From Hoeflea sp038900095 (GTDB taxonomy: Bacteria; Pseudomonadota; Alphaproteobacteria; Rhizobiales; Rhizobiaceae), in the NCBI RefSeq assembly GCF_038900095.1, contig NZ_JBBMQQ010000003.1:372001-436000 (forward strand): DNA of 64,000 nucleotides, read 5' to 3'. The first letter of the stretch is position 1. Each line of letters begins with the position of its first letter. The translations under genes and the position numbers were made by a program. Positions 8,355 to 17,554 of the stretch are shown here, in pieces. The notes under the pieces were generated by a model. That model saw only the letters and a list, made by a program, of their open reading frames with translations, had not been told where the DNA came from and made no database searches.

Positions 8355-9941
8355 ATGCCTTCACTTATGGATGATTCGCCCACAAACGCCGCCGAGTTCA
8401 CAGTCAGTGAACTGTCCGGCTCCATTCGACGCACGGTCGAGGACGCCTTCGGCAATGTGCGCGTGCGCGGCGAAATATCGGGCTACCGCGGGCCGCATTC
8501 CTCCGGCCACGCCTATTTTTCGCTCAAGGATGACAAGGCCCGGATCGAGGCGGTGATCTGGAAGGGCGTGTTCTCGCGGCTCAAGCACCGGCCCGAAGAA
8601 GGGCTTGAAGTGATCGCCACCGGCAAGATCACCACCTATGCCGGCTCGTCGAAATACCAGATCGTCATCGAGGCAATCGAACCGGCGGGCGCAGGCGCGC
8701 TGATGGCGCTGATTGAGGAACGGCGGCGCAAGCTGGCGGCCGAAGGCCTGTTTGACGAAGGGCGCAAGCAGTTGCTGCCCTACATGCCGATGGTGATCGG
8801 CGTGGTGACGTCGCCGACGGGTGCGGTGATTCGCGATATCCTGCACCGGATCGAAGACCGGTTTCCCGTCCATGTCATCGTCTGGCCGGTCCGGGTCCAG
8901 GGCGATACGTCGGGCGACGAAGTGGCCCGGGCGATTGCCGGTTTCAACACGTTCGATGAGAACAGCCCGATCAAGCGGCCCGACCTGATCATCGTGGCGC
9001 GCGGCGGCGGCAGCCTGGAAGACCTCTGGGGCTTCAATGACGAGGCGGTGGTGCGCGCGGCGGCAGGGTCCAACATTCCGCTGATCTCTGCGGTCGGGCA
9101 CGAGACCGACTGGACGCTGATCGATCACGCCAGCGACCGGCGCGCGCCGACGCCGACAGGGGCCGCGGAAATGGCAGTGCCGGTGAAGGCCGATCTCGAT
9201 GCGCACCTGGCGACACTGGCCGCGCGGCTCAAATCGGCACAGTCACGCACGCTCGACCGGCGGCGCGAGGCGGTCCGGGCCCTGGCGCGGGCTTTGCCAA
9301 CGCTCGACAGCGTGCTGGCGCTGCCACGGCAGCGGCTCGACCGCTCGGCTCAGTCGCTCGGCCGGGCGCTTGAACTCAACACCGCCAACCGGCGGCGACG
9401 GTTCGAGCAGCAGGCCGCACGGGTGACGCCGGTGGCGCTGGTCTCTGCGATCCGCGAGAAACACCAGCAGGTTCGCGACAAGATCGCACGCATGGACCGG
9501 GTGCAGGAGCGCCGGCTCGACGCGCTCAAATCGCGGCTGGAACGCCATGCCCAGGTTCTTGCGTCGGTTCCGCGCAGGCTTGCCGATACCCAGGGACGGG
9601 GACGGGAACGGCTGTCGGATCTTGCCCGCAGGAGCGACAGCGCGCTAACTGTGATGCTCGACCAGCGCAAACGCGGGCTCGGGGCCCAAGCGCGGATGCT
9701 GCAGTCCTTGTCCTATCAAAGCGTACTGGGGCGCGGCTTCGCGGTGATCCGCGATTCCAACCGCAAGGTCCTGGCGCGTGCGGCACAAGTGGACGCAGGC
9801 ACGATGATCGCGGTCGAGTTTGCCGATGGCGAGGTTTCGGCACTTGCCAGCAGTGCCGATCAACCGATTTCCCGGCCGAAGAAGCCGGCGCGCGCCAAGG
9901 CGGACAAGCCGAAGGAACCGGGTCAGGGCAGCCTGTTCTAG
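8355..9941 (+). CDS. xseA: Exodeoxyribonuclease VII large subunit
   Basis: Catalytic large subunit of exonuclease VII (528 residues), which degrades single-stranded DNA to oligonucleotides during repair and recombination. Visible are an N-terminal OB fold (FTVSELSGSIRRTVEDAF onward), the catalytic core (VIGVVTSPTGAVIRDILHR, then IIVARGGGSLEDLWGFNDE and SAVGHETDWTLIDHASDRRA), a long charged coiled-coil arm from about residue 290, and the C-terminal segment QSVLGRGFAVIRD. A Lys-rich tail follows. The start is either ATG 8355 or the in-frame ATG 8367; neither has a strong Shine-Dalgarno sequence. The small subunit xseB is not in the window. Confidence 0.95.
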   Translation: MPSLMDDSPTNAAEFTVSELSGSIRRTVEDAFGNVRVRGEISGYRGPHSSGHAYFSLKDDKARIEAVIWKGVFSRLKHRPEEGLEVIATGKITTYAGSSKYQIVIEAIEPAGAGALMALIEERRRKLAAEGLFDEGRKQLLPYMPMVIGVVTSPTGAVIRDILHRIEDRFPVHVIVWPVRVQGDTSGDEVARAIAGFNTFDENSPIKRPDLIIVARGGGSLEDLWGFNDEAVVRAAAGSNIPLISAVGHETDWTLIDHASDRRAPTPTGAAEMAVPVKADLDAHLATLAARLKSAQSRTLDRRREAVRALARALPTLDSVLALPRQRLDRSAQSLGRALELNTANRRRRFEQQAARVTPVALVSAIREKHQQVRDKIARMDRVQERRLDALKSRLERHAQVLASVPRRLADTQGRGRERLSDLARRSDSALTVMLDQRKRGLGAQARMLQSLSYQSVLGRGFAVIRDSNRKVLARAAQVDAGTMIAVEFADGEVSALASSADQPISRPKKPARAKADKPKEPGQGSLF

Positions 9942-9997
9942 CAACAGCCGGGAAACCGCCTGGCTGGCAAAATATATTTCAATGCCAATGTGCCGGT

Positions 9998-10471
9998 TCA
10001 GGCCACGACCGAAGCCGCCACCGCTTGCATCGCGCGCTGGGCATCGGCCGGGTCGAGCCGAACCTGGTATCCGCGCTGACCGGCATTGATGAAAACATGC
10101 GGCTCGGACAAGGCAGCCTGCTCGATGGCGGCCGGCACCTGCTTTTTCTGGGCGAAAGGGCTGATGCCGCCGACATGGTAGCCGGTGAGACGCTCGGCAT
10201 CGGCAGGCTTCATCATCATTGCCGACTTGCCGCCCAGTGCCGCCGCCAGCTTTTTCATGCTGACCTCGCGGTCGGATGGCAGCACGACGCAGACCGGCTT
10301 GCCATCAAGCTCCGCCATCAGGGTCTTGAGCACCCGCGACGGCTGCTCCCCCAGGGCCTCGGCTGCCTGCAGACCGATGCTTTCCGCGTCCGGGTCGTAA
10401 TCATAGCTGTGAACGGTGAAGGCGATGCCGAGTTTGGCGAGAGCTATCGTGGCGCGGGTGGTCTTCGCCAT
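9998..10471 (-). CDS. ybaK: Cys-tRNA(Pro) deacylase YbaK/EbsC
   Basis: Trans-editing enzyme of 157 residues that hydrolyses Cys mischarged onto tRNA(Pro) in the cytoplasm. The YbaK/ProX fold is recognisable: an N-terminal TRATIALAKLGIAF helix, the catalytic lysine in SRVLKTLMAELDGKPVCVVL, and VGGISPFAQKKQVPAAI in the substrate pocket. Length is normal for the family. It lies 11 bp downstream of the ArsC-like gene and ends the minus-strand run that begins at rsmB. Confidence 0.92.
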   Translation of the reverse strand: MAKTTRATIALAKLGIAFTVHSYDYDPDAESIGLQAAEALGEQPSRVLKTLMAELDGKPVCVVLPSDREVSMKKLAAALGGKSAMMMKPADAERLTGYHVGGISPFAQKKQVPAAIEQAALSEPHVFINAGQRGYQVRLDPADAQRAMQAVAASVVA

Positions 10472-10482
10472 CTCGATTCCCC

Positions 10483-10830
10483 TTAGGCGAAGAACTGCTC
10501 GTAAAGCTCCGGCTTGAAGCCGACGATGAGCCGATCATCCGCTTCCAGCACCGGACGCTTGATCATCGACGGTTGCGCCAGCATCAGGGCGATGGCCTTT
10601 TCCTGGTCGAGATCCTGCTTGTCGGCCTCATCAAGCTTGCGGAAAGTCATGCCGGCTCGGTTGAGAACGGTTTCCCAACCGGCCTTCTCGCACCAGCGCT
10701 CCAGGCGCGCGCGGTCAATACCCCTGGTCTTGTAATCGTTAAAATCCGCCTCGATCGAATGCTCCGTGAGCCAAGCCCGCGCCTTCTTCATCGTGTCGCA
10801 ATTCTTGATGCCGTAGATCGTTACGGTCAT
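10483..10830 (-). CDS. ArsC/Spx-family reductase-like protein (YffB type)
   Basis: Thioredoxin-fold protein of 115 residues. The ATG at 10830 (MTVTIYGIKNCDTMKKARAW) matches the family start better than the upstream in-frame ATG at 10848, which lies inside the preceding gene. The CDTM motif holds the single N-terminal Cys; the C-terminal KRPVLEADDRLIVGFKPELY is typical of YffB-type proteins rather than true arsenate reductases. Function is unproven for this subgroup; glutathione-linked redox chemistry is the usual suggestion. The preceding acyltransferase ends 10 bp upstream. Confidence 0.85.
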   Translation of the reverse strand: MTVTIYGIKNCDTMKKARAWLTEHSIEADFNDYKTRGIDRARLERWCEKAGWETVLNRAGMTFRKLDEADKQDLDQEKAIALMLAQPSMIKRPVLEADDRLIVGFKPELYEQFFA

Positions 10831-10840
10831 GTTCAGCCCC

Positions 10841-12805
10841 TCACTCATAATTCAGGTTATCGGCAATCTTTTGGACAATGAGTTGTGCGCCATAATAATT
10901 GACGTGGTTGAAGTCAGAATACAGAATTTTGTTGTCCGCACTGAATTGGCGGCATTTGTTGATGTCGCAAAACAAATCTGTCATGGGGACGAAACTCACG
11001 TTTTGCGCGGTGTGGCGACTGAAAACCGTCAGAACATCATCATTTCGCTGTTCGTATTCCGAAACCGATATCGGTGGCAAATTCGATGTTGCAGCCTTTG
11101 CATCAGCGAACCTGTCAAAAAGCAATTGATGGCCAACCCAGTCGTAGGAATCCTGACTGAATTCGGGAACCGGAAGCAGAATCAAAACGTGTTTGTTCGA
11201 CCTTGAAAGCGCATCAAAGGTGAGCGCGAAGGATCGACGGAAAATCTCAACATTATCGGAAGCACGTACTGCAGCCCCCTGATCGTCACGCCACAAACCT
11301 GGCTCATCGTCAAGCCGGTATCCTGAGGTATAATTGGCCCATTCCGCAGCAATGATGATGGTTTTTATCGTTTGAGAAGAGATTGCATGATTGATCGCCA
11401 GCTCCATTACTTCATTGCAGCCGTCTCCGGCTTCAAATCCATTCAGCAATGGAGCGCAGTACCCTCCACTAGCGGCTATCGCTGACTTCTTGCTATCGAT
11501 GAGATACCCGTTTGCAGCTTCAAACAAAGCTCCTGCATGGGAGTCTCCAATGATTGCAACCTCCGCTTCACCTTCACCAATCACGCAAAAATCTGCCTGC
11601 CTCAACTGCGCAGCAGTCCGTCTCCCTGCATTGTGGCAATGGGTAGACCCTACAGACGCAATGTCCTGGAACTCGCTCCAACCAGCAAACTTATCCAGTC
11701 TTTGACCAAATCCATCTTGCTGAATACCAACAAGGCCAATGGAGACGAATGCGATGAACCCGGTCAATGTCCCGATCCGGATGTGTCTTCGTGTTGTAAT
11801 TGCGTCGGCACGAAATGGCTTCTCAACATATCTCCAGCTAAGAAAAGCAAGCAAAATCGACAGTGCACTCAGGGTCAACATAATCAGATCGGTTGTTTCA
11901 CCCAGCAGTCTGATTCGTGCAAACGCGAACAATGGCTGATGCCACAGGTAGGCAGAATAGCTTATCAAGCCTACTCCTACGAACGCCCTCGTGCTCAGCA
12001 GCTTTGCAGGCAGCGTATCCTTTTGTGCGTACAGGATCAGCAGCACAACACCCAGAACCGGAACCAAGGCATAGACACTGGGAAACGGTGTGCGTTCGTC
12101 GTAGGCAAAGATGGAAAAAACGATCGCAGCCAATCCCGTTATCGCAAAAACGTTGTTATGCTGCACGCCTCTGCGCTGAACGACAAATGCAGAAATTGAA
12201 CCCGCAAACAACTCCCAGGCACGTGTATGGGCGAGATAAAAATTGGCACTGGATTTGCTACGCCATCCCCATTCACTCAGCATCAAGCTGACTGCTGCCA
12301 TGGCAACAATCGTCCAGAACACTCTGTTCTTGCCAAATCGCCAGGCAAATATCAGGAAAACAGGAAACAGCAGGTAGTACTGCTCCTCCACCGCCAGGCT
12401 CCACGTATGCAGCAGCGGTTTTTCATCAGAGTCGGCAGCAAAATATCCGGTTTGCTTCCAAAAAAGAATGTTGGAAGCAAACAGACTGACAGCGACAAGA
12501 CTTTTTGAGAAGTCCTTCATCTCGCTGGGAATCATCCACATCCAGGCGAACGGAATGCAGACAAGCATTACGAAGAACAAGGCCGGCAGGATTCTTCGCG
12601 CACGTCTTTCATAGAATTTGACGATGCTGAATCGCTTGTTTTCTATGTCTTCAACAAGGATTGTTGTTATCAGGTAGCCACTGATAACAAAGAATATATC
12701 TACGCCGACAAATCCCCCGCCAAACAGTTCGAATCCAGCGTGGAAAAGGATTACCGGTACAACAGCAAGCGCACGCAAACCGTCGATTTCGGCACGATAC
12801 TTCAC
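10841..12805 (-). CDS. Acyltransferase-3 (OafA/YrhL) with C-terminal SGNH domain, atypically AT-rich
   Basis: Membrane O-acyltransferase of 654 residues, likely acetylating a surface polysaccharide or lipopolysaccharide. Residues 1-335 form the multi-helix acyltransferase-3 domain (YRAEIDGLRALAVVPVILFH with the catalytic His at 21-22; WSLAVEEQYYLLFP at 135-148). From about residue 415 there is a periplasmic SGNH esterase-like domain (GDSHAGAL, Ser at 422) with the closing D-x-x-H in DFNHVNYYG near the C-terminus. The start is GTG with AGGTG 7 nt upstream. GC content is visibly lower than in every neighbour (high 40s % by eye), pointing to recent acquisition. It sits between guaA (18 bp upstream) and the ArsC-like gene without disrupting either. 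Confidence 0.9.
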   Translation of the reverse strand: MKYRAEIDGLRALAVVPVILFHAGFELFGGGFVGVDIFFVISGYLITTILVEDIENKRFSIVKFYERRARRILPALFFVMLVCIPFAWMWMIPSEMKDFSKSLVAVSLFASNILFWKQTGYFAADSDEKPLLHTWSLAVEEQYYLLFPVFLIFAWRFGKNRVFWTIVAMAAVSLMLSEWGWRSKSSANFYLAHTRAWELFAGSISAFVVQRRGVQHNNVFAITGLAAIVFSIFAYDERTPFPSVYALVPVLGVVLLILYAQKDTLPAKLLSTRAFVGVGLISYSAYLWHQPLFAFARIRLLGETTDLIMLTLSALSILLAFLSWRYVEKPFRADAITTRRHIRIGTLTGFIAFVSIGLVGIQQDGFGQRLDKFAGWSEFQDIASVGSTHCHNAGRRTAAQLRQADFCVIGEGEAEVAIIGDSHAGALFEAANGYLIDSKKSAIAASGGYCAPLLNGFEAGDGCNEVMELAINHAISSQTIKTIIIAAEWANYTSGYRLDDEPGLWRDDQGAAVRASDNVEIFRRSFALTFDALSRSNKHVLILLPVPEFSQDSYDWVGHQLLFDRFADAKAATSNLPPISVSEYEQRNDDVLTVFSRHTAQNVSFVPMTDLFCDINKCRQFSADNKILYSDFNHVNYYGAQLIVQKIADNLNYE

Positions 12806-12823
12806 TGGCTCACACCTGAAAAA

Positions 12824-14395
12824 CTATTCCCACTCGATGGTTCCGGGGGGTTTTGAGGTGACGTCGTAGACGACGCGGTTGATGCCCTTGACCTCGTTGA
12901 TGATCCGGGTCGCAGTCTTGCCGAGGAAATCCATGTCGTAGGGATAGAAATCCGCGGTCATGCCATCGACCGAGGTAACGGCACGGAGCGCGCAGACGAA
13001 TTCATAGGTACGGCCATCGCCCATGACACCGACGGTCTGAACCGGCAACAGCACGGCGAATGCCTGCCAGATGGTGTCGTAGAGGCCTGCCTTGCGGATC
13101 TCGTCGAGATAGATCGCATCGGCCTGGCGCAGGATGTCGAGCTTTTCGCGGGTGATGCCGCCGGGGCAGCGGATCGCCAGCCCCGGTCCGGGGAACGGAT
13201 GCCGGCCGATGAAGCTGTCGGGCAGGCCCAGTTCGCGGCCAAGCGCGCGGACTTCGTCCTTGAACAGTTCGCGCAACGGCTCGACCAGTTGCATGTTCAT
13301 GCGCTCGGGCAGGCCGCCGACATTGTGGTGCGACTTGATCGTCACCGAAGGGCCACCGGAGAAGGAGACGCTTTCGATCACGTCGGGATAGAGCGTGCCC
13401 TGGGCGAGGAAATCGGCACCGCCAATCTTCTTTGCTTCTTCCTCGAACACCTCGATGAACAGCCGGCCGATGGTCTTGCGCTTGGTTTCCGGATCCGCTT
13501 CGCCCTCGAGCTGCGAAATGAAACGGTCGGAGGCATCGACCAGCTTGAGGTTGAGATTGTAGTGTTCGCGGAACATCTCCACCACGTCGGCGGCCTCGTT
13601 CATGCGCATCAGGCCGTGATCGACGAGGATACAACTCAACTGGTCGCCAATCGCCTCATGAATCAGCAGGGCTGCAACGGAGGAATCGACGCCGCCGGAG
13701 AGCGCGCAGATGACCTTGCCGGAGCCGACCTGGTCGCGGATCTTCTGCACCATTTCGGCGCGGTAGGCTGCCATCGACCAATCGGCTTTCAGGCCGACGA
13801 TCTTGTGCACGAAATTGGACAGGAGTTTCGCGCCATCGGGCGTGTGCACCACTTCCGGGTGGAACATCGTGGTGTAGTAGCGCCGCTTCTCGTCCACCGA
13901 GATGGCAAACGGTGCATTCGGCGATGTGCCGATAACCTCGAAGCCTTCCGGCAACCTGGTGACACGGTCGCCGTGGCTCATCCAGACCGGGTATTTCTTG
14001 CCGACTTCCCAAAAACCCTCGAACAGCGGCGAGGATTTGAGGATCTCGACATCGGCACGGCCGAATTCGCGGTGGTGACCGCCTTCGACGCTGCCGCCGA
14101 TCTGGGTGCACAATGTCTGCTGGCCATAGCAGATGGCGAGGATCGGCACGCCCGAGTCAAACACAGCCTGCGGCGCGCGGGGCGAGCCTTCGCGGGTGAC
14201 CGAATCCGGACCGCCGGAGAAAATCACGCCTTTCGGCTGCATCCGGGCAAAGCCTTCATCGGCCAGCTGGAACGGGACGATCTCGCAATACACGCCGGCT
14301 TCGCGGACACGGCGGGCAATGAGCTGGGTGACCTGACTGCCGAAATCGATGATCAGGATGGAATCGGGATGAGTGGTGTGAAGGATATCGTTCAT
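12824..14395 (-). CDS. guaA: GMP synthase (glutamine-hydrolysing)
   Basis: Converts XMP to GMP using glutamine and ATP (523 residues). The class I glutamine amidotransferase domain occupies about residues 13-200, with the catalytic Cys89 in AICYGQQ and the His-Glu pair in TTMFHPEVVHT. The PP-loop ATP-pyrophosphatase signature LSGGVDSSVAALL lies near residue 235, and the dimerisation domain ends in the canonical KPPGTIEWE. Length is standard. It starts 9 bp after the nucleosidase gene and sits in a same-strand run from rsmB. Confidence 0.98.
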   Translation of the reverse strand: MNDILHTTHPDSILIIDFGSQVTQLIARRVREAGVYCEIVPFQLADEGFARMQPKGVIFSGGPDSVTREGSPRAPQAVFDSGVPILAICYGQQTLCTQIGGSVEGGHHREFGRADVEILKSSPLFEGFWEVGKKYPVWMSHGDRVTRLPEGFEVIGTSPNAPFAISVDEKRRYYTTMFHPEVVHTPDGAKLLSNFVHKIVGLKADWSMAAYRAEMVQKIRDQVGSGKVICALSGGVDSSVAALLIHEAIGDQLSCILVDHGLMRMNEAADVVEMFREHYNLNLKLVDASDRFISQLEGEADPETKRKTIGRLFIEVFEEEAKKIGGADFLAQGTLYPDVIESVSFSGGPSVTIKSHHNVGGLPERMNMQLVEPLRELFKDEVRALGRELGLPDSFIGRHPFPGPGLAIRCPGGITREKLDILRQADAIYLDEIRKAGLYDTIWQAFAVLLPVQTVGVMGDGRTYEFVCALRAVTSVDGMTADFYPYDMDFLGKTATRIINEVKGINRVVYDVTSKPPGTIEWE

Positions 14396-14404
14396 GGCGA
14401 GCGA

Positions 14405-15037
14405 TTAAGCCAAAGCCGCGCCGGATGCAATCGCCTGCTCCACGCGATCCACCGCCTGGGCCAGTTTTTCATCGATCACATGCAGATATTCGGTCCAGTC
14501 GTCGATGTGGTTGAGCTCGGCCTTGCCATCGGAAATGCCGCGAAGGCCAATCACGGGCACGTCAAAGCGGTGGGCTGCGCGCAGAACGGCAAAGGTTTCC
14601 ATGTCAACCATGTCGGCATCGATGAGATCATAGGCGGCTCCCGAGACGATGTTGGCGCCGGTGGATAGCCTTGCCGTGGGAACACCATCGGCGATCACCG
14701 GCAGAGGTAGCACGGCAGGCAGGTCGAGAAACGGGGTCCGGCCCTTCTCGAAACCGAGCGGGCTTGCGTCCATGTCACGGTAACTGACCGAGGAAACCTG
14801 ATAGACGCCGGTCTGTTCCAGGGTGCGCGACCCGGCAGAGCCGAGACAGACGATACAATCGGGCTGGCTGGAACCGGAAATGGCCAGGCCGGCAGCAATC
14901 GCGGCTGCGGCCTCAACCGGGCCAACACCGGTGAACAGCGGCTCGAACCGCGCCTTGAGGTGCGGTCCGTATTCAGCTTCCGCCGCCATCACATATAGGA
15001 TCCGGCGATCGCCGACTTGCTTGATTGTCCCGCTCAT
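14405..15037 (-). CDS. MTA/SAH nucleosidase-like phosphorylase (MtnN family)
   Basis: Nucleoside phosphorylase/nucleosidase-fold protein of 210 residues, expected to cleave 5'-methylthioadenosine or S-adenosylhomocysteine (or a related nucleoside). The substrate-binding DMETFAVLRAAHRFDVPVIG and the following RGISD segment match the MtnN active-site region. Related alphaproteobacterial proteins are often named 5'-methylthioadenosine nucleosidase, but substrate is not provable here. Its ATG overlaps the stop of the upstream thioesterase by 4 bp, so the two are coupled. Confidence 0.8.
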   Translation of the reverse strand: MSGTIKQVGDRRILYVMAAEAEYGPHLKARFEPLFTGVGPVEAAAAIAAGLAISGSSQPDCIVCLGSAGSRTLEQTGVYQVSSVSYRDMDASPLGFEKGRTPFLDLPAVLPLPVIADGVPTARLSTGANIVSGAAYDLIDADMVDMETFAVLRAAHRFDVPVIGLRGISDGKAELNHIDDWTEYLHVIDEKLAQAVDRVEQAIASGAALA

Positions 15038-15483
15038 CCGGCAATCCCCTCGCGTCCGCGCACCACCATCATGGTGCCGGTCATGGATGCAATCAGCTTG
15101 GCGGGTCCATCGGAAATGGCATAAGCCCGGCCGTCACTGACGATAATGGTGCTTCCCGGCTTGGTCACCTCGCCGCGAAACAGGAAGCGGTCGCCGCGGC
15201 CGGGCGACAGCAGGTTGATCTTGAATTCGATGGTCAGCACCGCCGCATCTTCCGGCATCACCGAAAGCGCGGCATAGCCGCAGGCGGAATCAAGCGCGGT
15301 CGACAGGATACCGGCATGCAGGAAGCCATGCTGCTGGGTCAGGTCCTGGCGAAACGGCATCTCGATTTCGACGACGCCATATTCCACGCTGGTCAGGTCA
15401 GCGCCAATGGTGCGCATGACGTTCTGCCGGGCAAAGCTGGCAGTGACGCGTTCGCGGAAATTCTCGTCTGGCCTCTCATTCAT
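15034..15483 (-). CDS. PaaI-family hotdog thioesterase
   Basis: Hotdog-fold acyl-CoA thioesterase of 149 residues. The PaaI/4HBT signature is present: QQHGFLHAGILSTALDSACG (near residue 50), with the HG-F-HAG segment forming the active-site turn, followed by the beta strands LTIEFKINLLSPG and FRGEVTKPG. It hydrolyses small or medium acyl-CoA thioesters in the cytoplasm; the natural substrate is unknown. It overlaps the downstream nucleosidase gene by 4 bp. Confidence 0.88.
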   Translation of the reverse strand: MNERPDENFRERVTASFARQNVMRTIGADLTSVEYGVVEIEMPFRQDLTQQHGFLHAGILSTALDSACGYAALSVMPEDAAVLTIEFKINLLSPGRGDRFLFRGEVTKPGSTIIVSDGRAYAISDGPAKLIASMTGTMMVVRGREGIAG

Positions 15484-15559
15484 GCGGCAATTCCTTTCGC
15501 AGATGCGAAGGTGCCAAGCAGGGGGTCAAACAGCAAGCGAATTTTCGGAAAACGACGGT

Positions 15560-16024
15560 TCAGAGCGGGTTTAACCACCAGATTGCGCCATTGAGCAGGC
15601 CGGCAAAGCTGACCCAGGCCGCATAGGGCAGAAACAGCAGGGCAGAGGGACGATCGCGGTTCCAGGCCAGTGCGATGAAAGCCAGGATCGCAAGCAGCAT
15701 GGCGAGCAGAACCGCCAAAGCCAGATCCGGCCGGTGCAGCGTGAAGAAAACCGGGGACCAGATGAAGTTCAGCGCCATCTGCAGGAACCAGATTTTCGGC
15801 AGCCAGTTGCCGCGTTCGCGGATAAAGACCCGCGCACCGGCGATGCCGATCAGCACGTAGAGCACCGTCCAGACCGGCCCGAAGATCCAGTTCGGCGGAT
15901 TGAAAGCCGGCTTCTGCAGGTCCTGGTACCAAGGCCCCGGAAGCGACGAATATCCGACCAGGCTGCCACCGGCGACGGTCAGGACGACAAACAGGATAAG
16001 CGTCAGTGCGTGCTTCTTGGTCAT
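15560..16024 (-). CDS. tspO: TspO/MBR-family tryptophan-rich sensory protein
   Basis: Five-helix membrane protein of 154 residues, the bacterial homologue of the mitochondrial translocator protein, linked in alphaproteobacteria to porphyrin binding and oxygen- or light-dependent regulation. Family marks are the KPAFNPPNWIFGPVWTVLYV stretch (residues 38-57), the paired W/N-rich helices (LQMALNFIWSPVFF) and the C-terminal LLFLPYAAWVSFAGLLN. It lies 44 bp downstream of the rsmB-like gene on the same strand. Confidence 0.9.
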   Translation of the reverse strand: MTKKHALTLILFVVLTVAGGSLVGYSSLPGPWYQDLQKPAFNPPNWIFGPVWTVLYVLIGIAGARVFIRERGNWLPKIWFLQMALNFIWSPVFFTLHRPDLALAVLLAMLLAILAFIALAWNRDRPSALLFLPYAAWVSFAGLLNGAIWWLNPL

Positions 16025-16068
16025 GATCTAAGCCTTGTGATCGCGTTACCCGTTCCGGTGCAGGCGCC

Positions 16069-17364
16069 CTACACCAGCTTGCGGCGGAACCCGGCGAAAT
16101 AGAACCCGTCGGTGCCGGTGCGCCGTGGCGACAGCAGCAAGCCCAGGTTCTGATCCGCATAGGGAACCGGTGCATCCGGATCCGCCACCACGCTGCCCCA
16201 ACGCTGCTTGAGGCTAATGGTTTCAAATTCCGGATGGCGCTGCAAAAACGCCTTCACCCGGTCGGTGTTTTCTTCCGGCAGAAGCGAACAGGTGACATAG
16301 GCCAGCTCGCCGCCGGGCCGCACGTAAAGCGATGCGCTATCAAGCACCTGATCCTGGTCGGCGGTGCGGTCGGCGATGTTCTTTTCCGATATGCGCCATT
16401 TGGCATCGGGGCGGCGGCGCCAGGTGCCGGTTCCGGTGCAAGGCGCATCGATCAATACCCGGTCCATGCGGCCTTCGAGACCGGCCAGCTTGGCGGCGCG
16501 CTCCTTGATGTAGATGATCTCGGCACCTGCGCGGCGGATCCGCTCGACCATCGGCGCGAGCCTGCGGCGGTCGGCATCAAAGGCATTGATGCTGCCCTGA
16601 TTTTTCATCATCGCGGCGAATGCCAGCGACTTGCCGCCGCCTCCGGCGCAATAATCCAGCACCTTCTCACCGGCAGTCGCACCGGCCAGGCCTGCGGCCA
16701 GTTGCGAGCCCTCGTCCTGGATCTCGAACCAGCCCCGGGCGAAGCTGACTTCGCTGGTGGCGGCGATCTGGCGCTGAGGTCCTTCGCCGGCTTCGATCCG
16801 GACGCCGTTTGGCGCCAGCCGGGTGGGACGGGCGCCCTGCTCGGCAAAGGCTTCCAGCACCTGGTCGCGATCGGTTACAAGCGTGTTGGCCCTGAGATCG
16901 AGCGGCGGGCGGGCCGTCATCGCCTGGGCTTCGGCTTCCCACTCATTGCCAAAGGCACGCTCGAAAGAGGCTGCCAGCCATTCGGGAATGTCCGCGCGGA
17001 CGTGGGGTGCGGCCTGCGACAGATCCCGCGCCAGACTGGCGGCCATGCTCTCCGTCGAGGGAATTTCGGGGGCGAACTTGTCTCCGTCCAGACTGGCCGT
17101 GAGGTCTTCCGGGCTGATTTTCCATTGCCGCAGCAGCGTGGCCACGGCGAGATCGGCGGGGGTATCGCCATCCATGATGAAGCCGTGCGACAGCTTCATC
17201 CTGAGCGCGTCGTGAACCAGGTTGGAGATCGCCGCGCGATCGCCGGAGCCGGCGAACCGGTGTGACAATCCCCAGTCCTTGAGTGCATCGGGCACAGGCC
17301 GGTGCCGTGCGTCGATCTCGGTCAGGACTTCTATTGCTGCTTGCAGGCGTCCGCCTAGGCGCAT
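16069..17364 (-). CDS. RsmB/NOP-family 16S rRNA (cytosine-C5) methyltransferase
   Basis: SAM-dependent m5C RNA methyltransferase of 431 residues. ATG 17364 is preferred over TTG 17379 because GGGAG lies 8 nt upstream. Motif I is KVLDYCAGGGGKSLAFAAMM, the motif IV catalytic region DAPCTGTGTWRRRPDAKW, and motif VI with the second Cys YVTCSLLPEEN. The N-terminal 130 residues form the helical RNA-binding part but lack an obvious NusB domain, as is common for the shorter alphaproteobacterial RsmB-like proteins. It heads the minus-strand run towards guaA. Confidence 0.9.
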   Translation of the reverse strand: MRLGGRLQAAIEVLTEIDARHRPVPDALKDWGLSHRFAGSGDRAAISNLVHDALRMKLSHGFIMDGDTPADLAVATLLRQWKISPEDLTASLDGDKFAPEIPSTESMAASLARDLSQAAPHVRADIPEWLAASFERAFGNEWEAEAQAMTARPPLDLRANTLVTDRDQVLEAFAEQGARPTRLAPNGVRIEAGEGPQRQIAATSEVSFARGWFEIQDEGSQLAAGLAGATAGEKVLDYCAGGGGKSLAFAAMMKNQGSINAFDADRRRLAPMVERIRRAGAEIIYIKERAAKLAGLEGRMDRVLIDAPCTGTGTWRRRPDAKWRISEKNIADRTADQDQVLDSASLYVRPGGELAYVTCSLLPEENTDRVKAFLQRHPEFETISLKQRWGSVVADPDAPVPYADQNLGLLLSPRRTGTDGFYFAGFRRKLV

Positions 17365-17379
17365 GATCTGATCTCCCAA

Positions 17380-17554
17380 TGCATTGCCGCGTCCAGATGG
17401 GACATTGTAACGTCAACACACATGCATGATTGCAAAGGTCCACAGCGTCCACAAGCACACCTCACAGGCGTGCGATGCTGTCTGTTGGTCCCCTGCTAGC
17501 CGTTCAGATACCGCATAGCAAGCGATTCACCCTCCGGGACGCCTCGGGGCCGCC
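17380..17554 (-). promoter_or_regulatory. Intergenic region upstream of the rsmB-like gene
   Basis: About 175 bp separate the 3' end of the catabolic operon (SDR gene) from the rsmB-like gene. It must contain the termination point of the former and the promoter of the latter, but I see no hairpin followed by a U-tract and no clear promoter hexamers. Confidence 0.3.

Noticed and set aside
13199..14668. 489-codon plus-strand frame opposite guaA
   Set aside because: Antisense shadow covering guaA and part of the nucleosidase gene; no start signal.
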